Shown here piece after piece: positions 1-12,929 of a stretch of 64,000 bases of DNA. Below the pieces are notes generated by a model. The model searched no databases. It was not told where the DNA came from and was given only the letters and a program-made list of their open reading frames with translations. The stretch lies in assembly GCF_034674885.1 (NCBI RefSeq), contig NZ_JAUCDS010000010.1, forward strand, positions 1 through 64,000, given 5' to 3'. Every line of letters begins with the position of its first letter. Position 1 is the first letter of the stretch. The DNA comes from Castellaniella sp034674885. GTDB taxonomy: Bacteria > Pseudomonadota > Gammaproteobacteria > Burkholderiales > Burkholderiaceae_B. Both the position numbers and the translations under genes were made by a program.

Positions 1-188
1 TCCTGGGCATGGGCGCCCAGCCGCCGACCCCGGAATGGGGCACGATGCTGGCCAACGTGTTGCAGTTCGCCCAGAGCGCCTGGTGGGTCGTGACCTTTCC
101 CGGCCTGGCCATCCTGCTGGCGGTGCTGGCGTTCAATCTGATGGGTGACGGGCTGCGCGACGCGCTGGACCCGCGCCTGAAAGTCTAG
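1..188 (+). CDS. ABC transporter permease, DppC/OppC-like (3' end only)
   Basis: Only the last 61 codons of a membrane permease are present; the frame is open from base 3 and stops with TAG at 186-188. The visible part has a hydrophobic segment (residues about 26-45 of the fragment, WWVVTFPGLAILLAVLAFNL) followed by a tail ending GDGLRDALDPRLKV. The 'NLxGDxLRDxLDPR' ending is the usual C-terminus of DppC/OppC/GsiD permeases (family knowledge). An ATPase gene starts 10 bases downstream, so this is the second permease of a peptide or nickel ABC importer whose other genes lie left of the window. The substrate cannot be told from this fragment. Confidence 0.9.
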   Translation, partial: LGMGAQPPTPEWGTMLANVLQFAQSAWWVVTFPGLAILLAVLAFNLMGDGLRDALDPRLKV

Positions 189-198
189 GGGACGGATC

Positions 199-1190
199 AT
201 GCTGGAAGTTCACAATCTGTCCGTGCATTTCGGCGACGCATCGGCGCCCTTCAAGGCCGTCGACCGCATCAGCTATCACGTCAATGCCGGCGAAGTCGTC
301 GGCCTGGTGGGGGAATCGGGTTCGGGCAAATCGGTCAGTTCCCTGGCGCTGATGGGCCTGATCGATTTCCCGGGCCGCGTGCAGGCCGACGCCCTGCGGT
401 TCGAGGGCCAGGACCTGCTGTCGCTGCCCGACAGGCAACGCCGCGCCATCGTCGGGTCGAAGGTCTCCATGATCTTCCAGGACCCGATGACCAGCCTGAA
501 CCCCTGCTACACGGTCGAATACCAGATCGCCGAGGCCCTGCGGGTCCACCAGGGCGGATCGCGGCACGTACTGCGAGCCCGCGTGCTGGAACTGCTGGAA
601 CAGGTCGGCATCCCCGACCCGGCATCGCGCCTGAAGGCCTACCCGCACCAGCTGTCGGGCGGCATGAGCCAGCGGGTGATGATCGCCATGGCGATCGCCT
701 GCAACCCCCGCCTGCTGATCGCCGACGAACCGACCACAGCGCTGGACGTCACCATCCAGGCGCAGATCATGGACCTGCTGCTGTCGCTGCAGCGCCAGCA
801 GGGCCTGGGGCTGGTGCTGATCACCCACGACCTGGCGCTGGTCGCCCAGGCCGCCGACCGCATCCTGGTGATGTACGCGGGACAGATCGTGGAATCGGGC
901 CCGGCCGCCGAGATCTTCAAGCGCCCGCGCCACCCCTATACCCAGGCGCTGCTGCGGGCCCTGCCGGAATTTTCCAAGGACGCGGACCGGCTGGTCTCGC
1001 TGCCCGGCGTGGTGCCGGGGCGCTACGACCGCCCACAGGGCTGCCTGCTCAGCCCGCGCTGCCCCTACGCCACTGAACATTGCCGCGCCGTGGAACCTGA
1101 ACTGAGCGGGCCGGAAGGCCGCCAGGTGAAATGCCACACGCCGCTGGACGACCAGGGCCTGCCGACGGTACGGCCCACCGAGATTTCCGC

Positions 1191-1194
<4 letters not shown>
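199..1194 (+). CDS. Oligopeptide/dipeptide ABC importer ATPase, DppD/OppD-like
   Basis: 331 residues; cytoplasmic ATPase subunit that powers import with its partner encoded immediately downstream. Visible motifs are Walker A GESGSGKS (about 38-45), ABC signature LSGGMSQ (152-158), Walker B LLIADEP (172-178) and the D-loop ALDV. The C-terminus has the Cys-containing oligopeptide/dipeptide extension (CLLSPRCPYATEHC) typical of Dpp/Opp ATPases. GGGGACGG lies just before the ATG. The stop overlaps the start of the next ATPase gene as ATGA, indicating translational coupling. The family transports peptides, nickel or glutathione; no feature here fixes the substrate, so no symbol is given. Confidence 0.93.
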
Positions 1195-2219
<1,025 letters not shown>

Positions 2220-2253
2220 GTCGGGGGCTTGGGCCGTGCGGGGCGCCCGGCGC

Positions 2254-3453
2254 CTAGCGCCCCGGCCGGATTTCCTTGAAGCCGCGCGCGGTGTACAGCC
2301 AGAGCACCGCCATCATGGCGCTGACCCAGAACACCATGGACGGCCCGCCGCTGCGCACCAGGATGCCGCCCAGCACGCCGCCGGCGAACACCCCCAGGGA
2401 CTGCGCAGTGTTGTAGAAGCCCAGGGCCAGGCCTTTATAGGCAGGGGGCGCCACGCGCGACACCAGGGACGGCTGCAGGGCTTCCAGGATGTTGAAGCAG
2501 ACGAAAAAGCCGATCAGGGCCGCCACCACCAGGGCGAAGGAGTCCATCAGCCAGGGCAACGCCCCCAGCACGACGGCCAGGCCCAGCACGGCCCATTCCA
2601 GGGCGGGCTTATGGGCCTTGCGGGTTTCGGTGTAGAACACCGCCGGCACCATCAGCACGAAGGACGCCAGGATCACCGGCAGGTACACCTGCCACAGGGT
2701 GGCGGAATCAAAGCCGCCCAGGCGGCCCAGCAGGCCGGGCGCCACCATGAACAGCGCCATCAGGATGAAATGCAGGCAGAACACGCCGAAATTCAGGCGC
2801 AGCAGGTCGCGGTGAGCCAGAACGTCGTGCGGCGTGGCCTGGATGATGTCGGCCTCGGATTTGGGGACGTCGGGCACGAAGAACATGGCGATCAGCAGGC
2901 AGACGAAACCCAGCAGGCTGATGGCCCAGAACAGCCCCGACAGGCCGAACTCGCCCACCAGCAGGGGGGACAGCACCAGCGACAGGGCGAAGGACACGCC
3001 GATGGACCCGCCCACCATGGCCATGGCGCGGGTGCGGACTTCTGGCCGGGTTGCATCCGCGATCCAGGCCGTGATGGCGGCCGACACCGCGCCCAGGCCC
3101 TGCACCACGCGCCCGACCGTGACCCAGTCCACGTCATTGGTCAGGGCGCAGATGATGCCGCCCACGACGAACAGCAGCATGCCGAACACGATGATGGGCC
3201 GCCGGCCGTAGCGATCGGACGCCATGCCCAGCGGAATCTGCATCACGGCCTGCGTCAGGCCGTAGGCCCCCAGCGCCAGCCCCACCCGCACCGGGTCGTC
3301 GCCGCCCACCAGGGTGCGGGCCGCCACGGCAAAAATCGGGGTCAGCAGGAACAGGCCCAGCATGCGGGCGGCGAACAGGGTGGCCAGCGCCACGCTGCTG
3401 CGCCGCTCGAGGGCGGTCAGCTTCAAGCCCGGGGAAGAGGAACGAGACGACAT
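2254..3453 (-). CDS. MFS transporter, YajR-like
   Basis: 399 residues from the ATG at 3453 (MSSRSSSPGLKLTALERRSS); frames further upstream run into the divergent uvrA promoter region. It is a 12-helix major facilitator with a 14-residue polar N-terminus. It carries the motif-A-like loop GMASDRYGRRPII between helices 2 and 3 and a long glycine-rich helix 5, as in drug:H+ antiporter family 1. The sequence resembles YajR/AraJ-type exporters, but the substrate is unknown. It is divergent from uvrA with 88 bases between starts; in related Burkholderiales an MFS gene commonly sits beside uvrA (from memory). Confidence 0.88.
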   Translation of the reverse strand: MSSRSSSPGLKLTALERRSSVALATLFAARMLGLFLLTPIFAVAARTLVGGDDPVRVGLALGAYGLTQAVMQIPLGMASDRYGRRPIIVFGMLLFVVGGIICALTNDVDWVTVGRVVQGLGAVSAAITAWIADATRPEVRTRAMAMVGGSIGVSFALSLVLSPLLVGEFGLSGLFWAISLLGFVCLLIAMFFVPDVPKSEADIIQATPHDVLAHRDLLRLNFGVFCLHFILMALFMVAPGLLGRLGGFDSATLWQVYLPVILASFVLMVPAVFYTETRKAHKPALEWAVLGLAVVLGALPWLMDSFALVVAALIGFFVCFNILEALQPSLVSRVAPPAYKGLALGFYNTAQSLGVFAGGVLGGILVRSGGPSMVFWVSAMMAVLWLYTARGFKEIRPGR

Positions 3454-3541
3454 AATCAGGGCATACCGCAATAAGGATGAGGAAAGGCTGCGCGTTATAG
3501 TAGCAAGTTGGCCTTTGAAAAACCTGAACTCCCCTATCGGC

Positions 3542-6403
<2,862 letters not shown>

Positions 6404-6436
6404 GCAAAGCCGCCGTCGCGCCCTATCATCGACATC

Positions 6437-7120
6437 ATGCGCATCCTGCTGATCGAAGACGAATCGGAACTGGCCAACTGGCTGTCGCGCAGCCTGGCGC
6501 GGCACGGCGGCTTCATGGTCGATTGGGCCGACGATGCCGAACTGGCCGAGCGCCGCCTGGCAGTCGAGGAATTCGACGCCATCGTGCTGGATCTGGGCCT
6601 GCCGGGCATGAACGGCCACGAATTCCTGCGCCGCCTGCGCAGCCGCGACGACCGCTGTCCCGTGCTGGTGCTGACGGCGCGCGACGCCATGGCCGAGCGC
6701 ATCGGATCCCTGCACGAAGGCGCCGACGATTTCATGCAGAAACCCTTCGCCATCGAGGAACTGGAAGCCCGGCTGAACGCCCTGATCCGCCGCAGCCGGG
6801 GCCGCGAACACCCGCGCTGGACCCTGGGCGATCTGGCGCTGGACATCGGCAGCCAGCGATTCCTGTTCCGGGATGCCCCCCTGGCCCTGTCGCCACGCGA
6901 ATATGCGGCCCTGAAAGTCCTGATGCAAAAGGCCGGTGAACCCGTGACCAAGCAGCAGATTCTGGACCGCATCATCCCGGACGACACCAGCATCAACCTG
7001 GAAGCCATCGAAGTCCTGGTGCATCGGCTGCGCAAGAAACTGGGCGACACCGGGGTGCAGATCGTCACCCTGCGCGGCATGGGCTACTGTCTGGAACCCG
7101 TCCATCATGACAGAGGCTGA
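6437..7120 (+). CDS. tctD: OmpR-family response regulator, TctD-like
   Basis: 227 residues. An N-terminal receiver has acidic D8/E9, phospho-acceptor D52 (IVLDLGLPG), T80 and K102. A C-terminal winged helix follows (LSPREYAALKVLMQKAGEPV ... VLVHRLRKKLG ... LRGMGYCL). The sensor kinase gene starts at 7107, overlapping by 14 bases, so the two form one operon. In Salmonella and Pseudomonas TctD/TctE control tricarboxylate uptake genes; here tctCBA lies 3 kb away beyond a cyclase gene, which supports the name. Control of tctCBA is inferred. It sits only 33 bases after uvrA and may share its transcript or have its own weak promoter. Confidence 0.9.
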   Translation: MRILLIEDESELANWLSRSLARHGGFMVDWADDAELAERRLAVEEFDAIVLDLGLPGMNGHEFLRRLRSRDDRCPVLVLTARDAMAERIGSLHEGADDFMQKPFAIEELEARLNALIRRSRGREHPRWTLGDLALDIGSQRFLFRDAPLALSPREYAALKVLMQKAGEPVTKQQILDRIIPDDTSINLEAIEVLVHRLRKKLGDTGVQIVTLRGMGYCLEPVHHDRG

Positions 7121-8534
7121 CCGGTCGCCGCCCGGCAGGACGGCCGAACGCAGTTCGCGCAGCCTGCGGGCGCTGCTGCTGTGGATCCTGATCCCGGCCC
7201 AGGTGGCCGTGCTGAGCATCGCGCTGTGGTATTCCAGCCGCCAGCTGCACACGCAGATCGACCTGGCCTACGACCGTTCGCTGATCGGCGCCCTGCGGGC
7301 CATCGACCACAACATTTCCACGGCCAGTGGCGGCCTGGCGGTGGAACTGCCCTACCTGATGCTGGAATTCTTCGAGCTGACGTCCAACAACACGGTGTAC
7401 TACCGCATCCTGACCGAGGACGGCCTGGCGGACATCGGCAACCAGGCGCTGCCCCTGCCCGACCAGCGCCTGCAGTCGGACGTGCCGGTGTTCTATGACC
7501 GCGACTACCTGGGCACGCCCATCCGTATCGCCGCGCTGGCGAGGCGCATGAACCCACCCCTGTACGGCCAGGAGAAAGGCCGCGTGATCGTCATGGTCGG
7601 CGAAGACCGCAGCGGCCGCGACAGCGTGATCCGCGACATGATGCTGCGCAGCATCGCCCGCGATGCGATCGAAGTGCTGGCGTCGTCCGGCCTGATCTTC
7701 CTGGGGGTGCTGATCGGGCTGCGGCCGCTGACGCGCCTGTACCGCAGGCTGAAGGACCGCAAGGCCGACGACCTGAGCCCCATCCTGGCCCCCGAACTGC
7801 CCCGCGAAGTCCAGCCGCTGGTGCGCGCCGTAAACCAGCACGTGGCCCGCCACGCCCGACAGGCCCGGCGACAGCGCCAGTTCCTGGACGACGCCTCGCA
7901 CCAGCTGCGCACGCCGCTGGCCGTGCTGAACACCCAGCTGGACTATGCCCTGCGAGAATCCGACCCCGCCGAGGCCCGTACCGCCCTGCTGGCCATGCGC
8001 CTGGGCCTGACCCAGGCCCAGCGCACCGCCGCCCAGCTGCTGGCGCTGGCGCGCGCGCGCGAAGCCGATGAACACAGCGAGACCCTGCAGCCCGTGGCCC
8101 TGACGCCGCTGGCCCAGGACGTCATCCGCCAGCTCTATAGCCTGGCCCGGCAGAAGCAGCAGTCCATCGCCCTGGAGGGCGCGGAACTGGACGCGGTCGT
8201 GCCGGGCATCGAATGGCTGCTGCGCGAGGCCGTGGTCAACCTGATGGACAACGCCATCAAATACACCCCGGCGGGCGGCGCCATCATCCTGCGCATCCTG
8301 CGGACGCCCGATCAGACCATCCTGAGCGTCCAGGATACGGGCCCGGGCATGTCGGATGCCGATATCCGCAAGGCCGGCCGACGCTTCCGGCGCGGGCAGG
8401 CCGGCAAGCACAGCCACGGGGCCGGGCTGGGACTGGCCATCGTGCACACCATCATGCAACGCCACCAGGGGTCACTGGGCATCCGGTCCCCCGGGCAGGG
8501 TTGCGAGGTGTCCCTGGTCTTCCCCACGGTTTGA
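7107..8534 (+). CDS. tctE: Sensor histidine kinase, TctE-like
   Basis: 475 residues. Transmembrane helix about 21-42, a periplasmic TctE-type sensor domain about 43-180, second helix about 186-206, then a linker and the dimerisation helix with phospho-acceptor H265 (DDASHQLRTPLAVL). The ATP-binding domain shows N-box NLMDNAIKYTP, DTGPGM and a GAGLGLAIV G2 box. Start at ATG 7107 overlaps tctD by 14 bases. It probably senses a tricarboxylate or related organic acid, but that is inference from the partner and the nearby transporter. Its last 63 bases overlap in antisense with the end of the cyclase gene read from the right. Confidence 0.9.
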   Translation: MTEADRSPPGRTAERSSRSLRALLLWILIPAQVAVLSIALWYSSRQLHTQIDLAYDRSLIGALRAIDHNISTASGGLAVELPYLMLEFFELTSNNTVYYRILTEDGLADIGNQALPLPDQRLQSDVPVFYDRDYLGTPIRIAALARRMNPPLYGQEKGRVIVMVGEDRSGRDSVIRDMMLRSIARDAIEVLASSGLIFLGVLIGLRPLTRLYRRLKDRKADDLSPILAPELPREVQPLVRAVNQHVARHARQARRQRQFLDDASHQLRTPLAVLNTQLDYALRESDPAEARTALLAMRLGLTQAQRTAAQLLALARAREADEHSETLQPVALTPLAQDVIRQLYSLARQKQQSIALEGAELDAVVPGIEWLLREAVVNLMDNAIKYTPAGGAIILRILRTPDQTILSVQDTGPGMSDADIRKAGRRFRRGQAGKHSHGAGLGLAIVHTIMQRHQGSLGIRSPGQGCEVSLVFPTV

Positions 8535-11261
8535 GTCCGGCCCGACCCACACAGCCGGGCCATGACAGGCCCGGCATTCGACCCGGTTGCGACCGGCCGC
8601 CTTGGCGCGATACAGGGCGCCGTCCGCCTGGCCGACCAGCCATTTGGCGGCTTGTTCACCACCGCCATCCTGGGTCGCCACCCCGATGCTGACCGTCACG
8701 CGGCCATCCAGTCCGTGCACATGGGGCAGGCCCAGCTGCGCGATGTGATCGCAGACCTGATGGGCCAGCCTGCAGGCGGCATCCTCGCCGGTTTCCGCCA
8801 GGATCACGGCGAATTCCTCGCCGCCGTAACGTGCCACCAGATCGCCGGGACGGCGAAAGGCCTGTCGCAGCACCTGCGCAACCTGCTGCAGGATGGCGTC
8901 CCCGGCCTGGTGCCCGTAGGCGTCGTTGTAGAGCTTGAACCAGTCCACGTCGATCATCAGCAGGCTGATGGGCAAACCACCGCGCCGCGCGCGCTGCCAT
9001 TCCTGGGCCAGCACGTCGTCGAGATGGCGCCGGTTGGCCACCCCGGTCAAGCCATCCGTGACGGACAGTTCCGTCAGCTGCTGATTGACCAGCACCAGCG
9101 CCCGGGTGCGTTCGGCCACCTGCTGTTCCAGAGCCTGGTGATTGCTGCGCAGGCGGTCGGCCATGCTGCCCAACGCCCGCACCAGCATCACGACTTCCCG
9201 GACGGGGCTGCGGACCTGCGGCGGAGCCTGCCACTGGCCATCAGCCAGGCAGCGGGCCCAGCGCATCAGCGACTGCAGGGGCCGCGACAGCCACCAGGCC
9301 GCCAGCGATGCGGCCATCAGCCCCAGCACCCAAAAGCCCAGGATCAACAGCCCGATGCGCTGGATGGAGTGTTCCATCGGCACGGCATAACGGCTTTCCG
9401 GCAAGGCCAGCGCCAGGATCAGCACCGGCCCGTCGGGCAGCTGAATCGATTGCCAGTGGGCCTGGTAGCGCCGATCCCGCACGACGAGCCGCTGGTGGCC
9501 GAACGGCCGGCCGGTCGCCTTGATCAAGGCGCCCAGCTGCTGGATCATGGGCTGCCGACTGTCGACAGCCTGCATCTGCCGCGCCTGGCCGGCCCGCCGG
9601 GTGTAGACCGGTTCGCCATCGGATCTGGCCAGCAGGCGGCCGTCGGGCTCCATCAGGAACGACACGCCGCCCAGGCCGTCCATTTCAGCCGCCAGGAAGC
9701 GGCCGACCTGCGTCAGGGCGATGTCGGCGGTCAACACGCCCAGCAACTGCCGCCGGGCGTCGTACAGGGGTACGGCCATGCCCAGACCCATATCGTCGTA
9801 GCCGCCGTCTTGCGCCTGCACGTCGTACTGATAGGCCATATACCAGTGCAGGGCGCCGGCCTCGACGGCGGCCTTGAACCAGGGCCGCGCGCGGGGATCG
9901 AAATGGGCGTTGCCCGCCGGCAGGCGGGTGCTGCGGCGATTGGCGTCGTCCACCCGGAAGAGATGCAGGACACCACCGTCTTTCTGGCCGGCTTCCAGGA
10001 TCTGCAGGCTTTGGCCGGGCTCGCGCGGCGGGCGGCTGGCCGCCAGATAATCGCCATCGACGGTGCCCACGGACAGGTACGTCAGCAAGGGCTGCTGGCG
10101 CAGCTGCAGCAGGAAGCTGCGCAGCAGGGGGCCTCGCGCATCCAGCGACAACAGGCCGTCCTGCAGCTGCCGGACATTGAAGGTGGCTGCGGCGCGGGGC
10201 ACCTCGAAGAACGCCGCGACCTTGCCCCGCAACTGGCCGGCCAGTTCGTCCACCCGCTGCTGTTCCATGCGCTGCACGGTCTGGATGGACGCGGTGAAGA
10301 CCAGCCAGCCGGCCAGCCCCACGATCAGCGGCAGGGGGATCAGCGTCGCCAGCAGCAGCAGGGTGCGCAGCGACATCATCCCGGCCTCCGGCCTGCGGCC
10401 CCGGGACCGATAGGCCCACACGCTGCTGCGATACAGGAACAGCAGCACGCCCGCCATGGTCAGGCCGCCGCCCACCCCCCGGATGAGCCAGAGCCGCGCC
10501 CCGTCGTACGCCAGATCCGGCCGGGGGACGGCGGCCAGCGTCCAGTCGCCGTCGGGCAGGGAAATCCGTTGCTGGGCGTGCGCCTGATCGAACAGGGCGG
10601 CATCGCCATACAGGACATAGGGGGCCTGATCCACCGCCGGGCGGCTACGGATGGCCAGGTCGAACAGGACATCGGGCCCCTGCAGGCCCACCTGCTGCAA
10701 GGTCCTGTCCAGATCGACCGTCAGGGCCGCCATGCCCCGGTAGCGGGGCGGGCTGTCTGCGGCGCTATCCAGAAAGAGCGGCGTGCGCACGATCAGGCCC
10801 GGTCGGCCGGTCTGCACCAGGCGCGCGCTGCCGTCGATGACCGGCACCCGCTGCTGGATCATCTGTTTGATCTTGGCCATGAATTCGGGATGCAGGCTGT
10901 AATCCATGCCGATCACGTTTTCATTGCCGGCGATGGGATAGACCTGGGTGATCTTCAGCCCATCGACATAGACGACGCTGCGGATATCGGCTCTTTGCCG
11001 CACCATCTGCGTGGCCAGCGCGGCAAAGGGCCGGGCTTCCTGCCCCGGTTCCACCGCATCCAGGGTCTCGGCCAACTGCTGATTCAAGGCCAGCAGGCCG
11101 TACAGATCATCGGACAGGCGGCGCGCATGCAGATCAAGCTGCTGGCGCACCTGCGTCATGACGGCGGCGTCATGGCGTGAACGATCCCAGGACTCCAGCC
11201 CCAGCGTGGCTCCCAGCCCTGCCAACACCAGCAACATCACGACGGACAGGATCCTGTTCAA
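8472..11261 (-). CDS. Membrane diguanylate cyclase with two extracytoplasmic sensor modules
   Basis: 929 residues from a TTG start at 11261 (first ATG nine codons in); purine-rich GAGAAAT precedes the TTG. Order seen: helix about 8-22, periplasmic region to about 255, helix about 262-280, a second helix about 298-320, a second periplasmic dCache-like region to about 610, helix about 625-650, HAMP-like stretch, coiled coil EQQVAERTRAL, then GGDEF. The active motif is GGEEF (813-817) with an inhibitory RxxD site (R804-D807) five residues before it, so c-di-GMP synthesis with feedback control is expected. The last ~34 residues lie beyond the normal domain end, and the final 20 codons are antisense to tctE. 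The ligand is unknown; the position between tctDE and tctCBA hints at an organic acid. Confidence 0.88.
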   Translation of the reverse strand: MNRILSVVMLLVLAGLGATLGLESWDRSRHDAAVMTQVRQQLDLHARRLSDDLYGLLALNQQLAETLDAVEPGQEARPFAALATQMVRQRADIRSVVYVDGLKITQVYPIAGNENVIGMDYSLHPEFMAKIKQMIQQRVPVIDGSARLVQTGRPGLIVRTPLFLDSAADSPPRYRGMAALTVDLDRTLQQVGLQGPDVLFDLAIRSRPAVDQAPYVLYGDAALFDQAHAQQRISLPDGDWTLAAVPRPDLAYDGARLWLIRGVGGGLTMAGVLLFLYRSSVWAYRSRGRRPEAGMMSLRTLLLLATLIPLPLIVGLAGWLVFTASIQTVQRMEQQRVDELAGQLRGKVAAFFEVPRAAATFNVRQLQDGLLSLDARGPLLRSFLLQLRQQPLLTYLSVGTVDGDYLAASRPPREPGQSLQILEAGQKDGGVLHLFRVDDANRRSTRLPAGNAHFDPRARPWFKAAVEAGALHWYMAYQYDVQAQDGGYDDMGLGMAVPLYDARRQLLGVLTADIALTQVGRFLAAEMDGLGGVSFLMEPDGRLLARSDGEPVYTRRAGQARQMQAVDSRQPMIQQLGALIKATGRPFGHQRLVVRDRRYQAHWQSIQLPDGPVLILALALPESRYAVPMEHSIQRIGLLILGFWVLGLMAASLAAWWLSRPLQSLMRWARCLADGQWQAPPQVRSPVREVVMLVRALGSMADRLRSNHQALEQQVAERTRALVLVNQQLTELSVTDGLTGVANRRHLDDVLAQEWQRARRGGLPISLLMIDVDWFKLYNDAYGHQAGDAILQQVAQVLRQAFRRPGDLVARYGGEEFAVILAETGEDAACRLAHQVCDHIAQLGLPHVHGLDGRVTVSIGVATQDGGGEQAAKWLVGQADGALYRAKAAGRNRVECRACHGPAVWVGPDSNRGEDQGHLATLPGGPDAQ

Positions 11262-11365
11262 TCGATTTCTCTACTGAGGCAGCTTTGTATGAAAGTGTGT
11301 CACCAACCGCCCGGCCTGACCAGCCAAAAATAGCGGACATGACGGCGAATCGCAGATTTTTGCCT

Positions 11366-11378
11366 AGGGTTATCCCGA
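11366..11378. promoter_or_regulatory. Palindrome-like AGGGTTATCCCGA motif upstream of tctC
   Basis: A near-palindromic 13-mer about 114 bases before the tctC start in the 230-base gap between the divergent cyclase and tctC genes. The same 13-mer occurs at 47525-47537 upstream of the diiron oxygenase gene, and looser GGG-N4/5-CCC versions lie at 52625, 55430 and 63245. A regulatory role is a guess: identical 13-mers are expected by chance a number of times in 64 kb. Confidence 0.25.
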
Positions 11379-11491
11379 ATTCGTGTTCTTTTGAAAGCAT
11401 TCGGAAAGCCTGGGCTGCTTAAGGTGCGAAGGTACCTGGCCGATGCGGACACACGCACGCCAGGCCCTTCCATCATCAGGAGACTCCGATC

Positions 11492-12472
11492 ATGACCCCT
11501 CGCTCCCTGTCGCTGCTGCTGGGCGGCGCCTTGCTGTCACTGGGCCTGGCCGCCTCGGCCGCCCCGACCAAACCCGAATGCATCGCCCCGGCCAATCCCG
11601 GCGGCGGCTTCGACCTGACCTGCCGCCTGGCCCAGGAAGGCCTGAAGGCCTCGGGCGCCCTGACCGACCCGATGCGCATCGTCTACATGCCCGGCGGCAT
11701 CGGCGCCGTAGCCTACAACCACGTGATCGCGCAAAAGCCCGACGACCCCAATTCCATCGTGGCGTTTTCCGGCGGTTCGCTGCTGAACCTGGCACAGAAG
11801 AAATTCGGCCGCTACAACGTCAATGACGTGCGCTGGCTGGCTGCCGTCGGTTCGGACTACGGCGTGGCCGTGGTGCGCAACGATTCGCCCTACAAGAACC
11901 TGAAGGACCTGATGGCCGCCTTCAAGCAGGATCCCACCAAGATCGTGCTGGGCGCCGGCGGCACCGTGGGCAGCCAGGACTGGATGAAAGCCGCCCTGAC
12001 CGCCCGCGCGGCCGGCGTGGACTACCGCAAAATGCGTTTCGTGGCCTTCGAAGGCGGCGGTGATGCCCTGACGGCCCTGCGCGGCGGCCACATTCAGGCC
12101 TACATGGGCGATGCGGCCGAGGCCTTCACCATGCTGGAAGGCGGCGCGCCGATCCGCGTGCTGGCCGTCTTCAACGACGAACGCCTGCCGGGCAAGCTCG
12201 CCTCCGTGCCCACGGCCCAGGAAGAAGGCTTCGACATCCAGTGGCCCATCATCCGCGGCTTCTACGTCGGCCCGAAGGTCTCGGACGCCGATTACCAGTG
12301 GTGGGTGGAAGCCTTCAACAAGACCCAGGCTGATCCGTCGTTTGCCGCCATCCGCGACAAACAGGGCCTGTTCCCCTTCAACAAGTCGGGCGCCGAACTG
12401 GACAAATACATCAAGGAACGCGTCGCCGACTACACCAAGCTGGCCAATGAATTTGGCCTGATTCGTCAATAA
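11492..12472 (+). CDS. tctC: Tripartite tricarboxylate transporter binding protein (Bug family)
   Basis: 326 residues with a Sec signal peptide (MTPRSLSLLLGGALLSLGLA, cleavage after ASA near 23). The mature protein starts with the Bug hallmark IAPANPGGGFDLTCR, where the PGGxxD segment contacts a ligand carboxylate; Cys30 and Cys44 could pair. It is the periplasmic receptor that hands citrate or a similar carboxylate to TctA/TctB. ATG at 11492 follows CAGGAGACTCCGATC, a good ribosome site. It is first in tctC-tctB-tctA with a 19-base gap to tctB. Exact ligand unknown; tctDE nearby is the probable regulator. Confidence 0.93.
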   Translation: MTPRSLSLLLGGALLSLGLAASAAPTKPECIAPANPGGGFDLTCRLAQEGLKASGALTDPMRIVYMPGGIGAVAYNHVIAQKPDDPNSIVAFSGGSLLNLAQKKFGRYNVNDVRWLAAVGSDYGVAVVRNDSPYKNLKDLMAAFKQDPTKIVLGAGGTVGSQDWMKAALTARAAGVDYRKMRFVAFEGGGDALTALRGGHIQAYMGDAAEAFTMLEGGAPIRVLAVFNDERLPGKLASVPTAQEEGFDIQWPIIRGFYVGPKVSDADYQWWVEAFNKTQADPSFAAIRDKQGLFPFNKSGAELDKYIKERVADYTKLANEFGLIRQ

Positions 12473-12491
12473 GCACCGACCGGACCTCGCC

Positions 12492-12929
12492 ATGAGTGAT
12501 CGCACCCTGGGCTTTTGCGCCCTGATCTTTGCCGGCCTGATGGCGTGGTTCGGCCACGACCTGCAGGCCCCCTTTTCCTACGAACCGGTGGGCCCGCGGG
12601 CATTCCCCATGCTGATCGCCCTGATCATCGCCCTGTGCGGTATCTGGCTGATGGTCAAGCACTGGCACGAGCACCGCAAGGGCGAGCCCATCGACTGGCC
12701 GCGCCTGCTGCTGATGGTGGTCTACATCTTCGGCTACGCGCTGCTGTTCGAATCCCTGGGCTTCATCATCGCCACCGCCGTCGTCACCGTGCTGATCGGC
12801 CGCCTGTTCGGCGGCGGCTGGGGCAAGATGATCATCGGCGGCGTCGTGATGGGCGTACTGTTCTTCCTGCTGTTTGACGTCGCGCTGGACGTCGTGCTGC
12901 CCATGGGCCCCCTGGAGTTCCTGTCATGA
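12492..12929 (+). CDS. tctB: Tripartite tricarboxylate transporter small membrane subunit
   Basis: 145 residues with four predicted membrane helices (about 5-22, 37-57, 75-105, 112-135), the usual TctB size and layout. It forms the membrane complex with TctA. It starts 19 bases after tctC, and its stop overlaps the tctA start (ATGA at 12926-12929), giving a tightly coupled operon. Confidence 0.92.
   Translation: MSDRTLGFCALIFAGLMAWFGHDLQAPFSYEPVGPRAFPMLIALIIALCGIWLMVKHWHEHRKGEPIDWPRLLLMVVYIFGYALLFESLGFIIATAVVTVLIGRLFGGGWGKMIIGGVVMGVLFFLLFDVALDVVLPMGPLEFLS

Noticed and set aside
3454..3541. LexA/SOS box before uvrA
   Set aside because: No CTGT-N8-ACAG or close variant is present in the gap, so SOS control could not be supported.
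8562..11180. An 872-codon plus-strand frame opposite the diguanylate cyclase
   Set aside because: Composition is His/Gln/Pro/Gly-rich without motifs, while the minus frame shows GGEEF and clear helices.
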